Made by a program: the position numbers and the translations under genes. Of a stretch of 6,326 nucleotides of DNA, positions 1-6,326 are shown piece after piece (within the stretch, counting starts at the first letter, position 1; every line of letters begins with the position of its first letter). The stretch is taken from contig PAXM01000045.1 in the NCBI GenBank assembly GCA_002714485.1, forward strand, positions 1 through 6,326, given 5' to 3'. Source of the stretch: Acidimicrobiaceae bacterium (lineage in GTDB: Bacteria; Actinomycetota; Acidimicrobiia; Acidimicrobiales; MedAcidi-G1). The notes under the pieces were generated by a model. That model searched no databases. It was not told where the DNA came from and was given only the letters and a program-made list of their open reading frames with translations.

Positions 1-484
1 CCCCGGATTCCATGGGTTCCCCTATCGGACCTAACCAGGGTTGCACCCGTGGTATGTTGTTGTCGCCCACGTCGGCACAGGCCAGTCCGGCCTCGGGGTG
101 GGCCGCTAGTTGCTCGACAAGTAACCCCACGGTGCCGTAGGCCGGTCGGGCATCGTGCGGTGCCAAGAGGCAGATTGATGAATCGGACGCCAACCAGTGG
201 GCTAGGCCCATGTTGGCACCGGGTCCGAAGCCCAGGTTTCTACCCGCCTCCACGATCGTGACCTCATCTGGGAGATCGTCACGCAAGAGCGCGAGTTGAT
301 CGGGGTCAGATCCGTTGTCGACAACGGTCATTGTGATGTCGAAGTCTGCCGCAGCGGCCTGATCCAGAAAACGCTGAATAGTCCGCCGTCCCGTGGCGCC
401 CCGGTTGCGGTGCACCAGAACCATGTGGACCGACAGAGGATCACGAGGTCCTGTGTCGTGGCTACTCGGTTGCCCCTGGCTCAT
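1..484 (-). CDS. Family 2 (GT-A fold) glycosyltransferase, C-terminus cut off by the window
   Basis: The reading frame starts at ATG 484 and stays open to the left edge, giving 161 N-terminal residues. It resembles family 2 glycosyltransferases, which move a sugar from a nucleotide-sugar donor to an acceptor, usually on the cytoplasmic face of the membrane. The first beta strand is LSVHMVLVHRN (residues 17-27). It is followed by VVDNGSD (54-60, the DNGS donor-binding motif) and NLGFGPGANMGL (83-94, typical of rhamnosyltransferase-like members). LLAPHDA (106-112) sits where the family usually has LLNPD or DxD, so Asp111 is the likely metal ligand. No signal peptide or membrane segment is visible. 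ATG 484 is preferred over ATG 424 (Met21) because the later start would cut the first strand, yet no clear ribosome binding site precedes it. The catalytic base and acceptor region are missing, so donor and acceptor are unknown. It lies 25 bases after gltD on the same strand. The fold and family are fairly sure; the substrate is not. Confidence 0.85.
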   Translation of the reverse strand, partial: MSQGQPSSHDTGPRDPLSVHMVLVHRNRGATGRRTIQRFLDQAAAADFDITMTVVDNGSDPDQLALLRDDLPDEVTIVEAGRNLGFGPGANMGLAHWLASDSSICLLAPHDARPAYGTVGLLVEQLAAHPEAGLACADVGDNNIPRVQPWLGPIGEPMESG

Positions 485-509
485 GGCGTGCCGGTGTCCC
501 GGTTGAATG

Positions 510-1970
510 TCAGCGGATCGGAACGTCTGAGGCAGCGATTGAGACCGGAAGTTGCGATTCGCCCGAAAGTGCCCGGTCCACGGCAGCAGCACAGGATCGA
601 CCCTCGGCGATGGCCCACACGATTAGCGACTGACCGCGTCCCATGTCACCGCATACGTAGACGCCATCGACTGACGAACGGTATTCGTCGTTACGGGCGA
701 CGTTGCCGCGTGCATCCAGTTCCACGCCCAGGCCGTCCAGAAGGTCATTACGTTCAGGGCCTGTGAAGCCCATGGCCAAGAACACCAGGTCAGCTGGAAA
801 ATCCTCTTCGGAATCCTCGATGGCTTCAAAGGACATCCGACCTTCGGTGAACACCTGCTCGACTCGATGAGTGCGTAGTGCCGTCAGATATCCATCGGAG
901 CCCACGAATTCAGACGTGTTGATGGCGAATTCCCGAACACCCCCCTCCTCGTGTGCCGACGAGACCCTGTAGACCATGGGCCACGTCGGCCATGGGTTCG
1001 AGCCGGGTCGCTCGTCAGGTGGGCGGGGCATGATCTCGAATTGGTGAACCGACCTAGCACCCTGGCGGAGGACGGTACCGAGACAGTCCGCACCGGTGTC
1101 GCCTCCACCGATGATGACGACGTCCTTCCCCGCAGCGTCGATGGGACAGACGTCTAGGTCACCCTCCTGGACTCGGTTCGACCCAGGCAGGTACTCCATC
1201 GCTTGGTGGATGCCAATTAGTTCCCGGCCGGGGATGGGCAGGTCCCGCCACTGAGTGGCACCACAAGCCAGCACGGTGGCATCGAAGTCTCGGGAAAGCG
1301 ATTCCACGGCCAGGTCTACACCGACCGCCGTATTGGTTCGGAACTCGGTGCCCTCAGCCTCCATCTGGGCGAGACGACGGTCCAGGTGCCGCTTTTCCAT
1401 CTTGAACTCGGGAATGCCGTAGCGCAGTAGCCCCCCGATGCGGTCGGCTCGCTCAAAAACCACCACGTTGTGTCCTGCTCGTGTGAGTTGCTGGGCGGCA
1501 GCTAGGCCGGCTGGCCCGGAACCAACGACGGCTACCCGCCGACCAGTGTTCTCAGTGGGCACCAATGGTGTGATCCAGCCCTCTTCCCAGGCCCGGTCCA
1601 CGATTGCTACCTCGACCTGCTTGATGGTCACCGGCGGCTCGTCAATCCCGAGGACGCAAGCCCCCTCACATGGAGCGGGGCAAAGACGGCCAGTGAATTC
1701 GGGGAAGTTGTTGGTGGCGTGGAGGCGCTCGATGGCCTCCCGCCAGTGACCATTCCAGACAAGGTCGTTCCAGTCCGGGATGAGGTTCCCCAATGGGCAA
1801 CCGCTGTTGCAGAACGGGATGCCACAGTCCATGCACCGACTGGCTTGCGTGCGGAGGTGGTCCTCTCCAAAAGGCTCGTAGACCTCTTTCCAATCACGCA
1901 GTCGCACCGGCCCCGCCCGCCGGTCGGGCAGGAGTCGATCGTGTTTGATGAAGCCACGTGGATCACCCAT
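510..1970 (-). CDS. gltD: Glutamate synthase (NADPH) small/beta subunit, GltD
   Basis: This complete 486-residue protein has the usual length for bacterial GltD. It oxidises NADPH and feeds the electrons through FAD and [4Fe-4S] clusters to GltB in the cytoplasmic GOGAT complex. The N-terminal ferredoxin-like domain carries two cysteine groups: CMDCGIPFCNSGCP (Cys46, 49, 54, 58) and CPAPCEGAC (Cys97, 101, 105). The FAD-binding Rossmann motif is VVGSGPAGLAAA (148-159), followed by GGLLRYGIPEFKMEK (179-193). The NADPH-binding fold follows with IIGGGDTGADCLG (286-298) and EIMPRPP (312-318). The C-terminal FAD contact is GVYVCGDMGRGQSLIVWAI (436-454). All expected motifs are intact. ATG 1970 is fixed by a strong ribosome binding site eight bases upstream and by the typical start MGDPRGFIKHDR. 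It lies 24 bases after the gltB stop, so the two are almost certainly co-transcribed, as their joint complex requires. GltD-like proteins also occur in other enzymes (dihydropyrimidine dehydrogenase, NfnB), but the adjacent gltB settles the identity. Confidence 0.98.
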   Translation of the reverse strand: MGDPRGFIKHDRLLPDRRAGPVRLRDWKEVYEPFGEDHLRTQASRCMDCGIPFCNSGCPLGNLIPDWNDLVWNGHWREAIERLHATNNFPEFTGRLCPAPCEGACVLGIDEPPVTIKQVEVAIVDRAWEEGWITPLVPTENTGRRVAVVGSGPAGLAAAQQLTRAGHNVVVFERADRIGGLLRYGIPEFKMEKRHLDRRLAQMEAEGTEFRTNTAVGVDLAVESLSRDFDATVLACGATQWRDLPIPGRELIGIHQAMEYLPGSNRVQEGDLDVCPIDAAGKDVVIIGGGDTGADCLGTVLRQGARSVHQFEIMPRPPDERPGSNPWPTWPMVYRVSSAHEEGGVREFAINTSEFVGSDGYLTALRTHRVEQVFTEGRMSFEAIEDSEEDFPADLVFLAMGFTGPERNDLLDGLGVELDARGNVARNDEYRSSVDGVYVCGDMGRGQSLIVWAIAEGRSCAAAVDRALSGESQLPVSIAASDVPIR

Positions 1971-1978
1971 TGCCGTCG

Positions 1979-1985
1979 CCTCCTC
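1979..1985 (-). promoter_or_regulatory. Shine-Dalgarno sequence of gltD
   Basis: The minus strand reads GAGGAGG here, with eight bases between it and ATG 1970. This near-perfect anti-16S match at good spacing decides the gltD start. It lies wholly inside the 24-base gap after the gltB stop codon, so gltD can be translated by independent initiation on a shared mRNA. Confidence 0.9.
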
Positions 1986-1994
1986 GCTTCCAGT

Positions 1995-4900
1995 TCAGTT
2001 ACCGGTGGAGGCCATAATCGCCGCCACCTCGTCACGTCCGGCAGCTCGGGTAGCCTCTGCCGCTTCTAGAACTCTCTTGTAGTCAGTCGGCATGACCTTC
2101 ACGAACAGGCTGGACTCGATCTCCCACCTGGACAGAAGCCGCTCGGCAACCTCCGAACCGGTCTCTGCCTGATGGCGAACGAGTAGGTCCCTGAGCCAGA
2201 CCCTGTCATCCGCATCTGTGGCCTCCACGAGGACCATCTCACGGTTTATCCGTGTCGGGAAGGAGCCACCGGGGTCGTAAACGAAAGCGACTCCCCCCGA
2301 CATCCCGGCGGCAAAGTTCCTCCCTGTTGGTCCGAGGACCACGGCTCGACCCCCGGTCATGTACTCACACCCGTGGTCACCGATACCCTCGACCACAGCA
2401 GTAGCCCCCGAGTTGCGGACGCAGAAGCGTTCCCCAACACGCCCCCGGAGGAAAGCCTCACCTCCGGTGGCGCCATAGAGGAGCACATTTCCGGCGATGA
2501 TCTCCTCGGAGGCCACGAACGGGGCATCGGGTGGTGGACGGACGGCGATACGGCCTCCGGACAGGCCCTTGCCTACATAATCGTTGGCGTCACCGGTCAA
2601 TCTCAGGGTGACTCCCTGAGGCAGGAAGGCGCCGAAGCTGTTGCCCGCTGAACCGTGCAGATCGACCTGGATAGTGTCGTCGGGCAGGCCGACACCTCCG
2701 TTGCGTCGGGTCACTTCGTAGCCCAGCATGGTTCCCACGGAGCGGTCGACGTTTCCTACCGCCGTGACGATACGGACTGGTTGGCCATTGGCAAGTGCTG
2801 GCTCGGATTCCGCGATCAGGGTGCGGTCCAGTACATCGTCCAGGCCGTGGTCCTGGGCACTGGTGTTGCGACGGTCAGCTTCACCCACGTTGGGGACGTG
2901 GAGAATGGGCGCTAGGTCCAAGCCTTCACCTTTCCAATGATTAACGGCATCGCGCGCATCGAGACATTCGGCCTGACCTATGGCGTCGGCCAAAGTACGG
3001 AAGCCCAACTGGGCGAGGATCTCGCGGACTTCCTCGGCGATGTATTCGAAAAAGTTCACGACGAACTCTGGACGCCCGTTGAACTTCTTGCGTAGCTCCG
3101 GGTTCTGGGTGGCTACTCCCACGGGGCACGTATCCAAGTGACAGACCCGCATCATCACGCACCCCGACACCACCAGCGGCGCCGTGGCAAAACCGAACTC
3201 GTCTGCACCCAGTAGTGCCGCAATAGCTACGTCTCGACCAGTCTTCAGTTGGCCGTCCACCTGAACGACGATGCGGTCCCGCAGGTCGTTCAGGAGGAGT
3301 GTCTGCTGCGTCTCGGCCAGTCCTAGTTCCCAGGGGGCACCGGCGTGCTTAATGGACGTAAGTGGTGAAGCACCCGTCCCCCCGTCATGACCCGAGATGA
3401 GTACTACATCGGCATGAGCTTTGGACACGCCGGCGGCCACCGTGCCCACCCCGACCTCGGCGACCAACTTCACATGGACCTGGCTGACCGGGTTGGCGTT
3501 CTTCAGGTCGTAGATGAGCTGGGCGAGATCTTCGATGGAATAGATGTCGTGGTGAGGAGGTGGCGAGATCAGTCCGACACCAGGGGTGGAGTGCCGGGTA
3601 CGGGCGATCCAGGGATACACCTTGTGGCCGGGCAACTGTCCGCCCTCGCCGGGCTTCGCACCCTGAGCCATCTTGATCTGGAGGTCATCAGCGTTGACCA
3701 GGTATTCACTGGTTACACCAAATCGACCCGAGGCCACCTGCTTGATAGCCGACCGACGTAGGTCGCCGTTGAGTTCCGGGGTGAACCGGTCCGGATCCTC
3801 ACCGCCCTCTCCGGTGTTCGACTTCCCACCGATGCGGTTCATAGCGATTGCGAGGGTCTCGTGGGCTTCGGCACTGATCGATCCGTAGGACATGGCCCCG
3901 GTGGAGAACCTCTTGACGATCTCGCTGACCGGCTCGACTTCCACTATGGGGACGGCCGGCCGAAGGCCGTCGCGAAAACGGAATAGGCCACGGAGAGTGG
4001 CCAGCTTTTCGGACTGGTCGTCGATGAGCTGCGTGTATTCCTTAAAGACCTCGTAGCGACCCTCGCGGGTGGCGTGTTGGAGCTTAAAGACAGTCTCGGG
4101 GTTGAACAGGTGGTACTCGCCCTCGCGGCGCCATTGGTATTCGCCGCCTACCTCCAGCGTGCGGTGGGCACGCTCCTCGGGGTTATCGGGAAAAGCGAGG
4201 GCATGGCGTGCCGCCACCTCGTCGGCAAGGACGCCGTAGCCGACGCCGCCGAGGCGGCTGACCGTGCCCACGAAGCAGTCCCCGACCACTTCGTCACCCA
4301 GGCCTATGGCCTCAAAGATCTGTGCACCGGTATAGGACGCCACGGTGGAGATGCCCATCTTGGACATGATCTTGAGCAGGCCCTGATCGCACGCCTTGAT
4401 GATGTTTTGACGAGATCCCTCGGCCGTCAAGTCCGGCGATAGGCCGTGCATCCCCTCGACCACCATGGCGTCTACCGACGCGAAGGCCAGATAGGGACAG
4501 ACCGCTGAAGCCCCGTACCCCAGAAGCAGGCCAACGTGGTGTACCTCGCGGGCATCCCCGCTCTCGACTAGGAGGCCGACACGGGTCCGAGTCTTCTCCC
4601 GGATCAGATGATGGTGCACCGCTCCGGTGGCCAGCAGCGACGGAATTGGCGCCATTGAAGTCGTCGGGCCTCGATCAGAGAGGACCAGCATCGTGATGCC
4701 GTCGGTGATCGCGTCAGAGGCTTCTGAACGGAGTCGGTCGAGTGCCTCAGTGAGCCCTTTGGCTCCTTCGGCCACCGCGTACCGACCGTCCAGGACGCGT
4801 ACGGAGAATCTGGTCGACTCGGCGATGGCCGGGCTGTCACCAAGCCCGATAATCGACGCCAACTGCTCTTCGGTAAGAACCGGATGAGGTAGATAGATCT

Positions 4901-6326
4901 GGTGGCAACTCTCCGGCCCTGGGGCCAGAAGATTCCCCTCGGCACCGACTGTGGTGCACACCGCCGTAATTAACTCCTCGCGGATGGCATCCAGCGGAGG
5001 GTTGGTCACCTGGGCGAAGAGTTGCTGAAAGTAGTCGTAGAGCGGGCGAGCCTGATCCGACAAGGCGGCCACCGGAGTGTCGGTCCCCATCGAGCCGATG
5101 GCCCCCTTACCATCACGAGCCATCGGCGCCAAGAGAAGCTTGAGAGCCTCATGCGTGTAGCCGTATACCTGCTGTTGTTGTAGGAGCGTGCCCCAATCGG
5201 TAGTGCTGCGCTCGTATGGCGGGAGGTCCTCAAGGTGGAGGAGGTTTTGGTCCAACCATTCCCTGTAGGGGCGACCTGACGCCATTCCATCCTTGATCTC
5301 GTCATCACGGATAATCCGGCCCTCGGCGGTATCGATGAGGAACATCCGCCCGGGTTGGAGTCGTCCTTTTTCAACCACCTCCGAGGTGGGCACCTCGACC
5401 ACTCCGACCTCACTGGCCATCACCACCAGATCGTCAGCTGTCACCCAGTACCGACTGGGGCGTAGACCATTCCGGTCTAGGACAGCGCCCATCACGGTGC
5501 CGTCGGTAAAGGCAATAGAGGCCGGACCGTCCCACGGCTCCATCAAGGACGCGTGGTACTGGTAAAAAGCGCGTCGTTCGTCTGACATCTCGGCGTGGTT
5601 TTCCCATGGCTCCGGGATCATCATCAGGATGGCCTCGGGCAGTGAGTAGCCACCCATGGTGAGGAGTTCGAGGGCCTCGTCGAAACCGGCGCTGTCACTA
5701 GCCCCCGGGGTGCAGATCGGGAATAGCCGGTCCAGGTCGCCGGGAATGGTGTCAGTAGCCATCAGGGCCTCGCGGGCGCGCATCCAGTTCCGGTTTCCCT
5801 GCACGGTGTTGATCTCACCGTTGTGGGCGACATACCGATACGGGTGGGCCAACGGCCACGAAGGGAAGGTGTTGGTCGAGAATCTCGAGTGGACCAGCGC
5901 CAGAGCACTCTCCACTCTTTCGTCGGTCAGGTCGAGGAAGAACTCCGCTAGCTGTGTGGTGGTCAACATCCCCTTGTAGACAACGGTCCGAGACGACAGT
6001 GAGGGGAAGTAGACGCCGTGGGTCTCGCCGTCGTCATCCAGTAGCGAGATTTCATGTTCAGTGCGCTTACGGAGAACGTAGGTCAGACGGTCTAGGTCAA
6101 TGCCCGTGGGACGGACGCCTTCGGATCCCTCCGGGCCGGCGACGAACAACTGATGGAAGGTCGGTTCGGAGGCTCGGGCTGCATTTCCGATCATCGAGTC
6201 ATCGACCGGCAGGTTCCGCCACCCAAGCACCTCCAGGCCTTCAGAGGTGGCGATATCTTCCACAAGAGCCTTGGCCTGCTCGGCCAGATTAGGAACTTTG
6301 GGTAGGAAAGCGATGCCGGTGGCGTA
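1995..6326 (-). CDS. gltB: Glutamate synthase (NADPH) large/alpha subunit, GltB, N-terminus cut off by the window
   Basis: The enzyme makes two glutamates from glutamine, 2-oxoglutarate and reducing power supplied by GltD. The frame is open to the right edge, showing 1443 residues of a family usually near 1500. Residues are numbered from the window edge. The class II glutaminase domain includes HSRFSTNTFPSWPLAHP followed by AHNGEINTVQGNRNW (about 167-181; Asn169-Gly170 would form the oxyanion hole), SDSAGFDEALELL (about 210-222) and NGLRPSRYW (about 285-293). The central domain holds SDQARPLYDYF (about 421). The FMN barrel has FSTGAMSYGS (Met812), GAKPGEGGQLPG (about 890-900) and ISGHDGGTGASPL (about 975-987). 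The 3Fe-4S ligands are Cys1056, Cys1062 and Cys1067 in C-x5-C-x4-C spacing. The GXGXG domain spans roughly 1175-1375, with GKGLSGGRIAVRPP and MSGGVAFVYDPGG. The frame upstream of GTG 6263 reads YATGIAFLPK, which belongs to the protein, so that GTG is an internal valine and not the start. The catalytic Cys1 lies outside the window. No frameshift or missing motif was seen. Confidence 0.98.
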   Translation of the reverse strand, partial: YATGIAFLPKVPNLAEQAKALVEDIATSEGLEVLGWRNLPVDDSMIGNAARASEPTFHQLFVAGPEGSEGVRPTGIDLDRLTYVLRKRTEHEISLLDDDGETHGVYFPSLSSRTVVYKGMLTTTQLAEFFLDLTDERVESALALVHSRFSTNTFPSWPLAHPYRYVAHNGEINTVQGNRNWMRAREALMATDTIPGDLDRLFPICTPGASDSAGFDEALELLTMGGYSLPEAILMMIPEPWENHAEMSDERRAFYQYHASLMEPWDGPASIAFTDGTVMGAVLDRNGLRPSRYWVTADDLVVMASEVGVVEVPTSEVVEKGRLQPGRMFLIDTAEGRIIRDDEIKDGMASGRPYREWLDQNLLHLEDLPPYERSTTDWGTLLQQQQVYGYTHEALKLLLAPMARDGKGAIGSMGTDTPVAALSDQARPLYDYFQQLFAQVTNPPLDAIREELITAVCTTVGAEGNLLAPGPESCHQIYLPHPVLTEEQLASIIGLGDSPAIAESTRFSVRVLDGRYAVAEGAKGLTEALDRLRSEASDAITDGITMLVLSDRGPTTSMAPIPSLLATGAVHHHLIREKTRTRVGLLVESGDAREVHHVGLLLGYGASAVCPYLAFASVDAMVVEGMHGLSPDLTAEGSRQNIIKACDQGLLKIMSKMGISTVASYTGAQIFEAIGLGDEVVGDCFVGTVSRLGGVGYGVLADEVAARHALAFPDNPEERAHRTLEVGGEYQWRREGEYHLFNPETVFKLQHATREGRYEVFKEYTQLIDDQSEKLATLRGLFRFRDGLRPAVPIVEVEPVSEIVKRFSTGAMSYGSISAEAHETLAIAMNRIGGKSNTGEGGEDPDRFTPELNGDLRRSAIKQVASGRFGVTSEYLVNADDLQIKMAQGAKPGEGGQLPGHKVYPWIARTRHSTPGVGLISPPPHHDIYSIEDLAQLIYDLKNANPVSQVHVKLVAEVGVGTVAAGVSKAHADVVLISGHDGGTGASPLTSIKHAGAPWELGLAETQQTLLLNDLRDRIVVQVDGQLKTGRDVAIAALLGADEFGFATAPLVVSGCVMMRVCHLDTCPVGVATQNPELRKKFNGRPEFVVNFFEYIAEEVREILAQLGFRTLADAIGQAECLDARDAVNHWKGEGLDLAPILHVPNVGEADRRNTSAQDHGLDDVLDRTLIAESEPALANGQPVRIVTAVGNVDRSVGTMLGYEVTRRNGGVGLPDDTIQVDLHGSAGNSFGAFLPQGVTLRLTGDANDYVGKGLSGGRIAVRPPPDAPFVASEEIIAGNVLLYGATGGEAFLRGRVGERFCVRNSGATAVVEGIGDHGCEYMTGGRAVVLGPTGRNFAAGMSGGVAFVYDPGGSFPTRINREMVLVEATDADDRVWLRDLLVRHQAETGSEVAERLLSRWEIESSLFVKVMPTDYKRVLEAAEATRAAGRDEVAAIMASTGN

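Noticed and set aside
486..500. CCGG-GACA-CCGG as a possible hairpin or terminator between gltD and the glycosyltransferase gene
   Set aside because: The stem is only four base pairs with no flanking extension and no T-run, too weak for an intrinsic terminator. Such CCGG pairs are common by chance at this GC content.
296..766. Open plus-strand frame of 156 codons across the gltD-glycosyltransferase junction
   Set aside because: It overlaps two genes with clear family motifs on the minus strand. Its product is arginine- and proline-rich with no recognisable motif, as expected for a shadow frame.
1628..2035. Minus-strand frame of 135 codons overlapping the gltB end and gltD start
   Set aside because: It is an alternative frame of gltD. 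The cysteine motifs and the Shine-Dalgarno sequence support the gltD frame instead.
4074..4442. Open plus-strand frame of 122 codons inside gltB, and similar ones at 3387-3761, 5656-5979 and 5954-6292
   Set aside because: All lie antisense to strongly conserved gltB coding sequence. The predicted peptides show no recognisable domain. Long antisense open frames are expected in GC-rich genes.
1995..6326. A fused or unusual multidomain protein, given the very long frame
   Set aside because: The domain order glutaminase, central, FMN synthase, GXGXG is the normal architecture of GltB, and the length matches the family.

Overview
The window reads as an ordinary stretch of a GC-rich bacterial chromosome. 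Three genes, all on the minus strand, are packed end to end and transcribed from right to left. Almost every base is coding; the only gaps are 24 and 25 bases. I saw no tRNA, rRNA, CRISPR array, insertion sequence or phage gene. The style of the GltB and GltD proteins (including the GltD N-terminus beginning MGDPRGFIKHDR), the high GC and the tight packing suggest an actinobacterium or close relative, possibly Acidimicrobiia-like. That placement is an impression from sequence style, not a demonstrated assignment.

Right and centre (1995-6326): gltB, the large (alpha) subunit of NADPH-dependent glutamate synthase (GOGAT). It is open at the right edge. The 1443 visible residues cover most of the glutaminase domain, the central domain, the FMN synthase barrel with its 3Fe-4S cysteines, and the complete C-terminal GXGXG domain. 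The first several dozen residues, including the N-terminal catalytic cysteine, the true start and any promoter, lie beyond position 6326.

Left-centre (510-1970): gltD, the complete small (beta) subunit of 486 residues. It begins 24 bases after gltB behind a strong Shine-Dalgarno sequence. GltD takes electrons from NADPH through FAD and iron-sulfur clusters and passes them to the FMN of GltB. GltB hydrolyses glutamine, channels the ammonia to 2-oxoglutarate and reduces the iminoglutarate to glutamate. Together with glutamine synthetase this is the main high-affinity route of ammonia assimilation.

Left edge (1-484): the first 161 residues of a family 2 glycosyltransferase, running off the left edge. 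It starts 25 bases after gltD on the same strand with no obvious terminator between them, so it may be read through from gltBD. Its substrate cannot be told.

I found no convincing novel system. The points worth a second look are the close linkage of a glycosyltransferase to gltBD and the unusual PHDA version of its nucleotide-sugar/metal motif.
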